From: Cognatundibacterium aquatile
Lineage (GTDB): Bacteria; Pseudomonadota; Gammaproteobacteria; Burkholderiales; Burkholderiaceae_D
Length of the DNA stretch: 64,000 bases
Direction: 5' to 3'
Assembly: GCF_014699135.1 (NCBI RefSeq)
Contig: NZ_JACOFT010000002.1
Span: 682,001 to 746,000, forward strand
The notes beneath the pieces were generated by a model. The model was not told the DNA's origin, made no database searches, and worked only from the letters and a program-made list of their open reading frames with translations. A program made the translations under genes and the position numbers. The stretch's first letter is position 1. The number at the start of each line of letters is the position of its first letter. This document shows, piece after piece, positions 26,889 to 36,571 of this stretch.

Positions 26889-28987
26889 GATTGCCCTCCA
26901 ACAAGGCTGGTAACTCTAATGGTTTTTGTTTCAGGTAATTCGGCATGCGACAACACTTTAAGTTGCGGCAATGTACGGCGTAAGAATTTAGACAGCAAAG
27001 CACGCAGTGGTGCAGGCACCAGCAGGACTGGCGTCATGCCCATTTCTTCTTGGTGTTTGGCCGCAGTTTCGGTTTGTGTTGTCAGCGCCTCAGCCAAGCC
27101 AGGCTCGAGAGCAGCGCCATCGCCACCACCGGCATGGATCGCCTGCATCAGCAAACGTTCAAGACGACTATCCAGAGTCATGACGGTCAGCTCATTTGTT
27201 GCCGGGAAAATTTGCTGAACAATCGCACGACCAAGCGCAATACGTACTTGTGCGGTCAGCTCATTGGCATCCTGGGTATGCATCGCCTGCTCAGACAAGG
27301 TCTCGATAATGGTACGCATATCGCGGATATGTACGCCTTCCAGCAGCAGGTTTTGCAAGACTTTTTGCAGTACCGACAAAGGAATCAGTTTAGGCACCAG
27401 ATCCTCAACCATTTTCGGCATTTCTTTTGCAAGATGATCCAGCAACTGCTGCACTTCCTGACGACCTAATAATTCAGCGGCATGGGTCGTGATCAGATGA
27501 TTCAGATGGGTGGCGATTACGGTACCGGCATCAACCACGGTGTAACCCATCGCCTGTGCTTGTTCGCGCGCGCTGGCATCAATCCAGATCGCAGGCAAAC
27601 CAAACGCAGGATCAGTCGTTTCTACACCCGGCAAAGGCCCGGAAACCATGCCGGGATTAATCGCCAGATATTGGCCATTCATCGCTTCACCGGCGCCGAC
27701 TTCAACGCCTTTCAACGCGATGCGGTATGCAGATGGCTTCAGTTCAAGATTGTCGCGGATATGCACCGGCGGCGACAGAAAGCCAACCTCTTGCGCGAAT
27801 TTTTTACGTATTCCTTTAATACGACGCAGCAACTCACCGCCCTGTGATTTATCAACCAAAGGAATCAAACGATAACCTACCTCAAGCCCCAAAGTATCCA
27901 CGGGTAAGATATCCTGCCAGGTGGCTTCTTCGACCTCAGATGCCGGCGCATTCTGCGCCTCCGCTTGCGCCGTCGCTTCGGCAGGAGAAATACCCGCTGC
28001 CTGTTCCGCTTTCTGACGGGCCAGATACCCAGCACCAGCCAGTAATCCCGCTAACAAGACGAAAGCAATATGCGGCATACCTGGAATAATGCCCATGCCA
28101 CCGATAATGCCAGCGGTGATAAACATCACCTGTGGTTTGGCAAACAACTGCCCTATCAACTGACCACTGATATCTTGCTCACTGGCGACACGCGAGACAA
28201 CCACACCAGCAGCAGTAGAAATAATCAACGATGGAATCTGCGCAACCAGACCGTCACCAATGGCCAGCAACGTGTAGTTCTTCAGCGCTGAACCAAAGTC
28301 CAGATCGTGCTGCACCATACCCACAATCAGACCACCGACGATATTAATCACCGTCACCATGATCCCGGCTACCGCATCACCGCGCACGTATTTAGACGCA
28401 CCGTCCATCGCACCGTAGAATTCAGCTTCCTGCGCTACTTCGGTACGGCGGCGGCGCGCTTCCTGCTCGGCAATCAGACCAGCATTCAGATCAGCATCAA
28501 TCGCCATTTGCTTACCAGGCATCGCATCCAACGCAAAACGTGCGCCCACTTCAGCGATACGACCTGCACCTTTTGTCACCACCGTGAAGTTAATGATCGT
28601 CAGAATCACAAACACCACGATACCGACGGTGTAATTTCCACCAATCAGAAAATGACCAAAAGCCTCAATCACCTTACCTGCGGCGTCCGGGCCTGTATGC
28701 CCCTCAGTCAACACCACGCGGGTAGACGCGACGTTGAGCGATAAACGCAGCATAGTGCTGACCAGCAGCACTGTTGGGAACACCATGAAGTCCAGCGGTT
28801 TCACCGTATACAAACTCGTCAGCAAAACAATGATCGCAATCGCAATATTGAAACTGAAAAAAACGTCGAGAATAAATGCTGGCAATGGCAACACCATCAT
28901 AGCCAGCATCAGAATAATCAAGATAGGCGCTGCCAGCGCCCTGCCATTGAGCCCGTTCATCCATAAAGGCAATTTCAGGCTGTTCAT
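26885..28987 (-). CDS. flhA: Flagellar type III export gate protein FlhA
   Basis: A 700-residue membrane protein with about eight N-terminal helices. The FHIPEP-type loop includes VVTKGAGRIAEVGARFALDA (about 138-157). The cytoplasmic C-terminal domain (about 340-700) docks chaperone-substrate complexes. It belongs to the export apparatus for rod, hook and filament proteins. The start overlaps the flhB stop by 4 bp. Confidence 0.97.
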   Translation of the reverse strand: MNSLKLPLWMNGLNGRALAAPILIILMLAMMVLPLPAFILDVFFSFNIAIAIIVLLTSLYTVKPLDFMVFPTVLLVSTMLRLSLNVASTRVVLTEGHTGPDAAGKVIEAFGHFLIGGNYTVGIVVFVILTIINFTVVTKGAGRIAEVGARFALDAMPGKQMAIDADLNAGLIAEQEARRRRTEVAQEAEFYGAMDGASKYVRGDAVAGIMVTVINIVGGLIVGMVQHDLDFGSALKNYTLLAIGDGLVAQIPSLIISTAAGVVVSRVASEQDISGQLIGQLFAKPQVMFITAGIIGGMGIIPGMPHIAFVLLAGLLAGAGYLARQKAEQAAGISPAEATAQAEAQNAPASEVEEATWQDILPVDTLGLEVGYRLIPLVDKSQGGELLRRIKGIRKKFAQEVGFLSPPVHIRDNLELKPSAYRIALKGVEVGAGEAMNGQYLAINPGMVSGPLPGVETTDPAFGLPAIWIDASAREQAQAMGYTVVDAGTVIATHLNHLITTHAAELLGRQEVQQLLDHLAKEMPKMVEDLVPKLIPLSVLQKVLQNLLLEGVHIRDMRTIIETLSEQAMHTQDANELTAQVRIALGRAIVQQIFPATNELTVMTLDSRLERLLMQAIHAGGGDGAALEPGLAEALTTQTETAAKHQEEMGMTPVLLVPAPLRALLSKFLRRTLPQLKVLSHAELPETKTIRVTSLVGGQS

Positions 28988-30135
28988 ACTGCTACTCCTA
29001 CTTGATTATTCGGATCCAACTCTGCGGGAACTTCTAATTCGCGTGGTTCTTCCGGTCTGATGCCACCACGTTCGCGGTAGCTGCGAAGCTGGAATACATA
29101 TGCAAGGACTTCAGCGACAGCAGCGTACAAGGCTTCCGGAATCTCGTCGCCTAACTCTGTGTGCTTATACAGCGCACGCGCCAGCGGTGGCGCTTCTAAC
29201 AAAGGAACATTGTGTTCGGCACCAAGTTCACGGATTTTTGCGGCGACTTCATCCGCACCTTTCGCCACTACCTTTGGTGCGCCACCGCCACCCTCGGTAT
29301 ATTTCAGTGCGACGGCGAAGTGTGTCGGGTTGGTCACAATAACGTCAGCAGTCGGAATTTCAGTCATCATCCGGCGACGCGCCATTTCACGTTGTTGCTG
29401 GCGAATCTTCGCTTTAATTTGCGGATTACCATTCGACTCTTTCGATTCCTGCACCACTTCCTGATGCGTCATCTTTAATTTGTTCGCGTAATGCCACATC
29501 TGATACGGCGCATCTATCGCTGCAATCGCAACTAAAGCAGCAACGATAGACATAAAACAGACGGCCATCATGTGGCCAACGTGTGCGATCCCCGCATGCA
29601 GATTTTCCAGAGGCAAACCAAAGATCGCCTCTTTTTGGCCCATGATGACAACCCAGGCAACGCTACCAACCAGGATGGTTTTCACAATCGCCTTCAATAA
29701 TTCAACACCGGCACGCGCAGAAATCATATTTCCGAGGCCGGAAATCGGATTCATGCGTCCGAAATTCGGCTGCAATGCCTTAGCACTGAACAACCAGCCA
29801 CCGATCAGCAAGGGCGAACCCAATGCCACCAGCAACAGCACCAATACGACGGGGGAAAATGCCAACAGAACATCCAGTAAATTGACGCCGATTTTTCCAA
29901 TCAACAAATTAAAGTCGAAGGCTGCTTCGCGCTCCAGCGTCAGACCGGTAACCAGATTTTTATTTAATTGCTGAACCAAGGTGCCGCCCATCGCCCAGAG
30001 CGCACCACCTGCCGCCAGCAAAATGGTGCAAGTTGACAGCTCACGCGAACGCGGAACATCCCCTTCCTCACGCGCCTGCTCAAGGCGCTTCTCCGAGGCC
30101 GGTTCTGTTTTTTCGAGATCGCTATCTTCGGCCAT
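28984..30135 (-). CDS. flhB: Flagellar type III export switch protein FlhB
   Basis: A 383-residue export-gate protein with four membrane helices (about 35-215). The self-cleaving NPTH motif is at N269-H272, inside VIVTNPTHFAVAL. Cleavage there switches export from hook to filament substrates. It is the first gene of the leftward flhB-A-F-G-fliA-motC-motD cluster. Its promoter must lie within the 280-bp gap to marR. Confidence 0.97.
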   Translation of the reverse strand: MAEDSDLEKTEPASEKRLEQAREEGDVPRSRELSTCTILLAAGGALWAMGGTLVQQLNKNLVTGLTLEREAAFDFNLLIGKIGVNLLDVLLAFSPVVLVLLLVALGSPLLIGGWLFSAKALQPNFGRMNPISGLGNMISARAGVELLKAIVKTILVGSVAWVVIMGQKEAIFGLPLENLHAGIAHVGHMMAVCFMSIVAALVAIAAIDAPYQMWHYANKLKMTHQEVVQESKESNGNPQIKAKIRQQQREMARRRMMTEIPTADVIVTNPTHFAVALKYTEGGGGAPKVVAKGADEVAAKIRELGAEHNVPLLEAPPLARALYKHTELGDEIPEALYAAVAEVLAYVFQLRSYRERGGIRPEEPRELEVPAELDPNNQVGVAV

Positions 30136-30377
30136 TGCCGACTCCTGTCATTTCCACAAAGCAAGTAATGCTTCGATTACGTAAATTTACAGATGAGATT
30201 ATTGAACGCGCCGCCGAACTTGGATGCGAGGAATAAAGGAGTAAATACCCGTTTATTCCCTTTAAAGAACATCAGCCGGACATCTCATTTCAGATACAAG
30301 CGATTGAATAGCCCTTTCGTAAGGATCTCTGGTGTAGCTACAGATTGGTTTCAGGTCCCGGCGGATTTTTAAATATC

Positions 30378-30394
30378 ATGCTAATATTTAGCAT
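30378..30394 (+). promoter_or_regulatory. 17-bp palindrome before marR, likely operator
   Basis: ATGCTAA-TAT-TTAGCAT is a perfect inverted repeat ending 21 bases before the marR ATG. MarR-family repressors bind short AT-rich palindromes of this size and usually repress their own operon. The assignment follows from position. Confidence 0.65.
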
Positions 30395-30415
30395 ACTAAT
30401 TAAATTAATCGCCCA

Positions 30416-30865
30416 ATGACCCGTTACGATAAAACCCTGATGTCGTTGACACATACGCTGATACAGGTTGGTCGCGCTTATAAATCTGCTGCAGACCAAA
30501 TGACGGCGGACTTTCATCTTTCACATGCAAGCGCCTGGCCTGTACTGATGATTTCGCGGTTGGGTGATGGCGTGCGCCCGGGCAAAGTCGCACAGGCGGT
30601 TGGCATCGAGCCTCCGTCGATGGTGCGATTGATCGATCAGTTAATCGACAGCGGTCTTGTTTTAAAACAGGATGACCCTACAGACCGGCGAGCCAAGGCA
30701 CTCTTTCTGACCGCAGAAGGGAAACAAGTGGCAGAACGTTTAGAAGCGGCGCTTTTACCATTTCGCAGGGAACTGTTCAGCGACATTCCACAGGCTGACG
30801 TCGAAGCGTGCCTGCGCGTGCTCAACAAACTCAATGGGCAACTGACCGAGACACCTACAGAATAA
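30416..30865 (+). CDS. MarR-family transcriptional regulator
   Basis: A 149-residue winged-helix regulator. It has the helix-turn-helix VAQAVGIEPPSMVRLIDQL (about 61-79), and the wing contains DPTDRRAKALFLTAEGK, the MarR signature with its DxRxxxxxLT pattern. It is first in an operon with the FUSC efflux genes, so it probably senses an aromatic or drug-like substrate of that pump. An ATG at 30440 (MSLTHTL) is a possible alternative start. Confidence 0.93.
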   Translation: MTRYDKTLMSLTHTLIQVGRAYKSAADQMTADFHLSHASAWPVLMISRLGDGVRPGKVAQAVGIEPPSMVRLIDQLIDSGLVLKQDDPTDRRAKALFLTAEGKQVAERLEAALLPFRRELFSDIPQADVEACLRVLNKLNGQLTETPTE

Positions 30866-30880
30866 GACTGCAGAAATATC

Positions 30881-32914
30881 GTGAAACTCCCCTCACCTTC
30901 TCACCTGCTGTTTTCTGCAAAATGCTTCGTTGCGGCGATGCTAGCTTTGTATATCGCAATGGCATCCGGTTTACCCCGACCGTTCTGGGCGATGATGACT
31001 GCGTATATTGTCGCCAATCCGTTTGCCGGAGCCGTGCGTTCCAAAGCGATTTACCGCGTTTTTGGTACGATTCTGGGCTCGCTGTTCACCATTCTGATAG
31101 TGCCACAGTTAGCGAACGCGCCTGAGCTGCTATCCGCCGCAATCGCTTTGTGGGTGGGGCTATGTCTGTATATTTCCTTACTTGACCGTACACCCCGCTC
31201 CTATGTTTTTATGCTGGCAGGTTATACCGCCGGTCTGATCGGTTTTCCCGCGGTCTCAGATCCGACCTCAATCTTCGATACTGGTCTGGCTCGCGTTGAA
31301 GAAATCTGCATTGGTATTTTGTCTGCCAGCGTCGTTCACTCCGTTGTATTTCCGCAAGGGATAGGCCCAGGCATTTTAAACAGATTGGATGCAGCGATCC
31401 GTGATGTACGGAGCTGGATGTACGACGTACTGCAACCGACGCCCGGCAGCGTATCCGCATTGGGATCTGCCCGTCTCTCCCTCGCGGCTGAAATTACTGA
31501 TCTGCGTGTAATGTCAACGCACCTGCCGTTTGACACTTCTAACTTGCGACTGACCTCGGGGCTGGTTCACAGATTAGCCGACAACATCACCAAAATGCTT
31601 GCCCTGCTACTGGCAGTAGAAGACCGGCTGAACACGTTGCAACATCTGAGTCCGGCGAGCTTAACACCGCGCTGGCAAAAGCTGTTAAATGACGTCGCTG
31701 ACTGGTTGCAAGAGGAAAATAACGAGGCTGCTCAACGCTTAACAGCATTCCAAAAAGAACTTGAACTACTGACGCCGAAGTTCAGCGCGGCCTCAAGCTG
31801 GAGTGATATTGTGTGTCTGAATCTGATCAGGCGCCTCAGCAAACTGATTAACATCTATGCAGAAGTGCTGGAGTTAAGGAGTCAGATTACACTCGCGACG
31901 CAAGGCGGAAGCACTTCCACTCAGGAACATGCCAATACATCCGTTTTGCACCGCGATCATGGCATGGCATTCCGTTCCGCTTTTGCTGCTGTCGTCGCCA
32001 TTTCTGTCTGCAGCGCATTCTGGATACTCACCGCATGGCCTGCCGGGGCCGCCGCGCCCATGATGGCAGGCGTGTTCTGCTCATTTTTTGCAACGCAGGA
32101 CGATCCGGTTCCGGCGATTAAGATGTTTATCAAATATACCTTGCTGTCGGTACCTGTTGCGATGCTTTACATCATCAGCATTATTCCGGCGATTCACAGT
32201 TTTGAAATGCTGCTGCTTTGCATGGCCCCATTATTTATCGTCGCTGGCAGCTACATTCCCCATCCTGCAACCGGAGGCAAAGCACTCGCCTTCCTTATCG
32301 GAGTTGCCGGTGCGTTGTCACTGCAAGACACAGGCACGCTGGAAATCACCAGTTTTCTTAACGGTTTACTTGCACAGCTTTTCGGATTTGTGACAGCCGG
32401 CGTTGTCACCAGCCTGATTCGCACGGTCAGCAACGACTGGATGATTTCCCGGATGATGCAAACCGTCCATCGTGAATTTGTAGAAATGAGCCACTTATCA
32501 GCACCACCATTACGTGACATCGCGATCCGCACTGTCGACCGCATCGGTTTGCTGATGCCGCGACTATCCAAACGTCACCCCAACCCCGATGAACGCAATC
32601 ACACCATGCATCATTTACGCGAGCTGCGCGCAGGGATCCATATTACGCAACTACGCGGGATGAATGCGGAATTGAAAATGAACGGTATTCTGTTGTCGCC
32701 GCTATTCACCTGTATCGGCAATCACTTTACAAACCCGGACAGTACCACCGCCAACGCACTGAATTATCAGATCGATCAAACGCTGCGCGAGATCTGCGCC
32801 AGCGATAGCAAACCTATCTATTTGGCAGCGATTTCAGCGTTAACCAGTATGCGTCGTGATCTGTTTCCCGATGCCCGTACATACAACCCATTTCTAAAGG
32901 AAAAGATAGCGTGA
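30881..32914 (+). CDS. FUSC/AaeB-family inner-membrane efflux protein
   Basis: A 677-residue membrane protein with two half repeats, each with a cluster of hydrophobic helices (about 10-160 and about 365-515) and a soluble domain. The PFWAMMTAYIV and YVFMLAGYTA segments, and the second-half APMMAGVFCSFFA, match the fusaric acid resistance (FUSC)/AaeB family, which exports aromatic acids. It starts with GTG. With the next three genes it forms a tripartite exporter. The substrate is not determined here. Confidence 0.9.
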   Translation: MKLPSPSHLLFSAKCFVAAMLALYIAMASGLPRPFWAMMTAYIVANPFAGAVRSKAIYRVFGTILGSLFTILIVPQLANAPELLSAAIALWVGLCLYISLLDRTPRSYVFMLAGYTAGLIGFPAVSDPTSIFDTGLARVEEICIGILSASVVHSVVFPQGIGPGILNRLDAAIRDVRSWMYDVLQPTPGSVSALGSARLSLAAEITDLRVMSTHLPFDTSNLRLTSGLVHRLADNITKMLALLLAVEDRLNTLQHLSPASLTPRWQKLLNDVADWLQEENNEAAQRLTAFQKELELLTPKFSAASSWSDIVCLNLIRRLSKLINIYAEVLELRSQITLATQGGSTSTQEHANTSVLHRDHGMAFRSAFAAVVAISVCSAFWILTAWPAGAAAPMMAGVFCSFFATQDDPVPAIKMFIKYTLLSVPVAMLYIISIIPAIHSFEMLLLCMAPLFIVAGSYIPHPATGGKALAFLIGVAGALSLQDTGTLEITSFLNGLLAQLFGFVTAGVVTSLIRTVSNDWMISRMMQTVHREFVEMSHLSAPPLRDIAIRTVDRIGLLMPRLSKRHPNPDERNHTMHHLRELRAGIHITQLRGMNAELKMNGILLSPLFTCIGNHFTNPDSTTANALNYQIDQTLREICASDSKPIYLAAISALTSMRRDLFPDARTYNPFLKEKIA

Positions 32915-33120
32915 CAGCAGAAATCAGTATTTTCGGGCTGTACGTTCCCGTCCTTTTACTACTCGCCATCGTCGCTTTTCTGTGCACGATGCTGGCCGGA
33001 CGTTTCCTGATGCGCACCGGCTTATACCGTTTCCTATGGCATCCGGCTCTTTTTGAACTGGCCTTGTTTTTCATTTTTTTAGGCAGTTTTTCACTTGTTC
33101 TGACAAACTCAGGTTATTGA
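32911..33120 (+). CDS. DUF1656 (AaeX-like) small membrane protein
   Basis: A 69-residue protein with two hydrophobic helices and the DUF1656 pattern EISIFGLYVPVLLLL followed by FLWHPALFELALF. The GTG start overlaps the FUSC stop codon (GTGA), so translation is coupled. DUF1656 proteins nearly always accompany FUSC-HlyD pumps; their precise role is unknown. Confidence 0.92.
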   Translation: MTAEISIFGLYVPVLLLLAIVAFLCTMLAGRFLMRTGLYRFLWHPALFELALFFIFLGSFSLVLTNSGY

Positions 33121-33123
33121 TTT

Positions 33124-34011
33124 ATGCAACTGAATAATTTTAAAAAAACTCTCGCAATTTACTCTCGCGTCGCATTGACCTGCATTTTTGTCGTGATCGC
33201 CAGCTTTCTGGCCTGGCGTCTTTGGTGGCACTATGAAATGGACCCGTGGACACGGGATGGTCGCATCAAGGCAAACGTGATTCAGGTTGCACCAGATGTT
33301 TCTGGTCAAGTCACCAAAGTCCTGGTTCATGACAACCAGCAAGTCAGCATCGGTGATGTGCTGTTCGACGTTGACACCGCACGCTTTGAGCTCGCGTTAC
33401 GGCAGGCCGAAGCAGCAGAATTATCTCAGCGGATCGCACTTGAGCAGGCGATTAAAGAAGCACGCCGCAACAACGCGTTACGCGAACTGGTTTCCGATGA
33501 AAGTAAGGAACAAGGCAGCGCCCATGTCGAACAACTGCGCGCAGCACTGACTCAGGCAACGATCAACCGGGATCTGGCAAAACTGAATCTGAAACGGACT
33601 CACGTACTGTCGCCCGTTAATGGCCGCGTTGCCAATCTTGATTTACGAACTGGCTCCTACGTCAGTGCCAGTCACGCCGTTCTGGCGCTGATCGACACCG
33701 ATTCTTACTATGTCGAAGGCTATTTCGAAGAAACGAAACTGCCCCGCATTGCTGCCGGTGATGCCGTCACGATTATTCCTATGGGCGCCACGACCAAGCT
33801 GCCCGGGCACGTCGATAGTATTGCCAGCGGGATTGCCGAACGTGATCGTCTTACCTCACCCAATTTATTAACCAGCATCAATCCGACATTTAACTGGGTC
33901 CGGCTCGCACAACGCATTCCAGTCCGCATTACATTCGATAAGCTGCCGCAAGGAACAACACTGGTCGCAGGACAGACAGTGACCGTCGATATCCGCAACA
34001 GCCGTACCTGA
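33124..34011 (+). CDS. HlyD/AaeA-family periplasmic adaptor of the efflux pump
   Basis: A 295-residue membrane-fusion protein. One N-terminal membrane helix (about 14-37) is followed by a lipoyl half (VIQVAPDVSGQVTKVLVHDN), a helical hairpin, the second lipoyl half (VLSPVNGRVANLDLRTGSYV) and a beta-barrel. It links the FUSC inner-membrane protein to the outer-membrane channel encoded next. It lies 3 bp after the DUF1656 gene. Confidence 0.94.
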   Translation: MQLNNFKKTLAIYSRVALTCIFVVIASFLAWRLWWHYEMDPWTRDGRIKANVIQVAPDVSGQVTKVLVHDNQQVSIGDVLFDVDTARFELALRQAEAAELSQRIALEQAIKEARRNNALRELVSDESKEQGSAHVEQLRAALTQATINRDLAKLNLKRTHVLSPVNGRVANLDLRTGSYVSASHAVLALIDTDSYYVEGYFEETKLPRIAAGDAVTIIPMGATTKLPGHVDSIASGIAERDRLTSPNLLTSINPTFNWVRLAQRIPVRITFDKLPQGTTLVAGQTVTVDIRNSRT

Positions 34012-34024
34012 GCAGATTTTTAAA

Positions 34025-35470
34025 ATGAAATCCATCCTTGCTTACACACAGGGCACCTGCTACGCCGCCATTCTGCTGATGTCCGGCTGCACTGTCTCCG
34101 GACCACAGTATTCACTACCATCGCAGTCCGTGGCACAGCGGCCTGCTGCTGCCGCACCTTTTCTGGCGGCCGGCGAAACGGTCTATCGTTCCACACCATT
34201 ACCTGACAACTGGTGGCAACTTTATGACGAACCGGTGATGAACGCGTTAATCCAAGAGGCGCTGAACGCAAATGCAGATCTGAAAGTTGCTGCTGCAAAC
34301 CTTGCACGAACCCGTGCAGTAGAAAAAGAAACTGCGGATGCGACAACACCCACTATCGGTCTCAGCGCTGCACCGTCTGCCGGGCGAGCTTCTGCAGCGG
34401 CAAGAGGTTTACCAAATGCCCTGCCGGATAGCTGGAGTTACGATAGCACTGTCAGCGTTTCTTACCAGGCCGATTTGTTCGGAAAAATTGCCCGCGCGAC
34501 TGAAGCCGCCAACGCGGATACTCAGGCGGCGCAGGCTGGGTACGATCTGGTCAGAATCAGCGTTGTCGCCGATACAGCCCGTGCCTATACCGAAGCCTGC
34601 TCAGCAATGCGGCAAATTACCATCGGCCAGCAGTCGATCAATTTACAGAAAAAAACGACCGACCTCATCGCAAAACGCATTCAACTCGGACGGGGAACCG
34701 AGACCGACCATACGCGTTCGCTTGCGCAACTTGCCCTGTTGCAATCGGCACTGCCGCAATATCAATCACAACAACGTGTGGCTTATTACAAGCTGGCAGT
34801 ATTAACCGGAAAAACCCCGCAGGAAATGAATCTGAACCAGCCTCAGTGTCACGATGTTCCCAGATTAACGTCTCCGTTACCCGTAGGTGACGGTGCAGCC
34901 CTTCTGCGCCGCCGGCCAGATATCCGCCAGGCGGAACGTAATCTGGCTGCAGCCACCGCCCGCATCGGCGTCTCAATCGCGGATCTTTATCCTCACGTTT
35001 CCTTTGGTATATCCGCCGGAAGCAGCGGATTGTTAGATCACTTTGGCGCAGGCAATGCCTTTCACTGGAATCTCGGCCCACTGATCTCATGGAGCTTCCC
35101 GTCTGCAGGCGCCCGTAGTCGGGTCTCCGCAGCAGAGGCCAGCGCAGAGGGCGCACTGGCTCACTTTGATGCGGTCGTTCTGAATGCACTGAAAGAAGCG
35201 GAGAGCGCGCTGATTATCTACGCCAGAGAAAAAGACAGAAATGCCGCACTACAGAGCGCCCGTGACGAAAGTGTCAGGGCGGCACAGCAGATACGCCATT
35301 TGTTTGAAAGTGGCCGGACAGATTTTCTGTCTGTACTGGATGCAGATCGCAGCGCCACCTCATCAGAAGCGGCATTAGCGGCATCCGATGCACAACTGAC
35401 AAACGATCAGATCAGCTTATTCCTGGCACTTGGCGGTGGCAACGCTCAGCCAGTCACCACGCATCAGTAA
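34025..35470 (+). CDS. NodT-family outer-membrane efflux lipoprotein
   Basis: A 481-residue TolC-type channel. The lipobox LLMSGC gives a lipidated C22. Two outer-membrane-factor repeats follow, with DLKVAAANLARTRA and the RRRPDIRQAERNLAAATARIG motif (about 296-316) characteristic of NodT proteins. It completes the tripartite exporter and is the last gene of the marR operon. No clear terminator hairpin follows before the convergent LysR gene 37 bp away. Confidence 0.94.
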   Translation: MKSILAYTQGTCYAAILLMSGCTVSGPQYSLPSQSVAQRPAAAAPFLAAGETVYRSTPLPDNWWQLYDEPVMNALIQEALNANADLKVAAANLARTRAVEKETADATTPTIGLSAAPSAGRASAAARGLPNALPDSWSYDSTVSVSYQADLFGKIARATEAANADTQAAQAGYDLVRISVVADTARAYTEACSAMRQITIGQQSINLQKKTTDLIAKRIQLGRGTETDHTRSLAQLALLQSALPQYQSQQRVAYYKLAVLTGKTPQEMNLNQPQCHDVPRLTSPLPVGDGAALLRRRPDIRQAERNLAAATARIGVSIADLYPHVSFGISAGSSGLLDHFGAGNAFHWNLGPLISWSFPSAGARSRVSAAEASAEGALAHFDAVVLNALKEAESALIIYAREKDRNAALQSARDESVRAAQQIRHLFESGRTDFLSVLDADRSATSSEAALAASDAQLTNDQISLFLALGGGNAQPVTTHQ

Positions 35471-35507
35471 ATGCAACGTCGGCACAACTGTGACGACCTT
35501 ACAGCAA

Positions 35508-36395
35508 TCAGGTTTTCTTTAAATTCCACAGTAAGGACTGACGTGCATGCGCTACCCTCGGCTGCCTTAACGCTGACGGCGTCCACACCAGATAGTAATC
35601 AAGAAAGGTGGAACCGACAGGGGCCGGAATTTCCATCAGTTGACCATTATCCAGATACGGCGCGCACAAATATTCGGGCAGCGCAGTCCAACCGAAATGC
35701 TTGCATAAGAGGTTACGAAGCGACCGTAAATCCTGACCTGTCATCGCCGGATTGATCTGCCCATGATCAATTTTATTTTTCCCCAGCCAACGATCTATCA
35801 TCGACAGCTCAAGGTTATACGCCAGTAAAGGCTCAGCAAGCAATGCCTGCCGGAAATCCGGTGCACTGACAATCCTATCGGCTACCTGAGGCGAAGCGAC
35901 CGCAAGTACCCGCTCGTTCCGGATCAACTCACAATGCAGACGCTTATCATTTGCAGGGTAAGCGGAAATCCCCAGATCACAATGTCCCTCCGTCAGCATA
36001 TGAGTAATCAGATCGCTGTCTCCCGTATGCAACCGGACTTTCATTCCCGCTTCAAGCAAGGGTTGCAAATGTGTCGTCACCACCTCGGCCAGAAAGTCGC
36101 CGTGCCCGATAATACGCAGCGCGCCGGTAAGCTCAATCGACCTGGCTCTGGCGGAGGATAAGGCCGCTTCTGCATCATCGAGTTTATTGCCCAAATCAGC
36201 GGCCAGCTCATCCGCAGCTGCCGTCGGCACGACACCACGCACCTCCCGCTCAAACAATTTACGACCTATCGCCACCTCCAGCCCGGCGATGTGCTGAGAC
36301 ACCGCTGGCTGGGTCAGATTCAGACTGCGCGCCGCATTCGTGACGGAACGCTGCCTGTACACTTCAATAAAAGTCCGGAGACGCTGTAGAGACAT
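35508..36395 (-). CDS. LysR-family transcriptional regulator
   Basis: A 295-residue LysR protein. The N-terminal helix-turn-helix includes SVTNAARSLNLTQPAVSQHI (about 17-36). The C-terminal part is the periplasmic-binding-like effector domain. It is divergent from an aldehyde dehydrogenase gene and is a natural candidate to control it. A 14-bp AT palindrome sits 9 bp before its start. Confidence 0.93.
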   Translation of the reverse strand: MSLQRLRTFIEVYRQRSVTNAARSLNLTQPAVSQHIAGLEVAIGRKLFEREVRGVVPTAAADELAADLGNKLDDAEAALSSARARSIELTGALRIIGHGDFLAEVVTTHLQPLLEAGMKVRLHTGDSDLITHMLTEGHCDLGISAYPANDKRLHCELIRNERVLAVASPQVADRIVSAPDFRQALLAEPLLAYNLELSMIDRWLGKNKIDHGQINPAMTGQDLRSLRNLLCKHFGWTALPEYLCAPYLDNGQLMEIPAPVGSTFLDYYLVWTPSALRQPRVAHARQSLLWNLKKT

Positions 36396-36404
36396 GAATA
36401 AGGT

Positions 36405-36418
36405 ATAAATTAATTTAT
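36405..36418. promoter_or_regulatory. Palindrome in the lysR-aldehyde dehydrogenase intergenic region
   Basis: ATAAATTAATTTAT is a perfect 14-bp palindrome close to the lysR start, within the 176-bp divergent region. It could be a regulator site or simply an AT-rich promoter element. It does not fit T-N11-A exactly. Confidence 0.35.
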
Positions 36419-36571
36419 GGCACCACTAAGATAGTCTAATTAGCCAGCACTGTCACCACCCAGTAAGATGTTTCCCATGCCGACGAGATGTGCGTAGCAC
36501 GAATGACGCTCACCTTCATGAGACAAATGCAGCACCCCTGACATCATTTTTTAAAAAGAATATCTGACATC

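Noticed and set aside
30033-30236. Short frame ending TDEIIERAAELGCEE near the flhB promoter
   Set aside because: The last residues look protein-like, but most of the frame is antisense to flhB and no start with a ribosome site is present.
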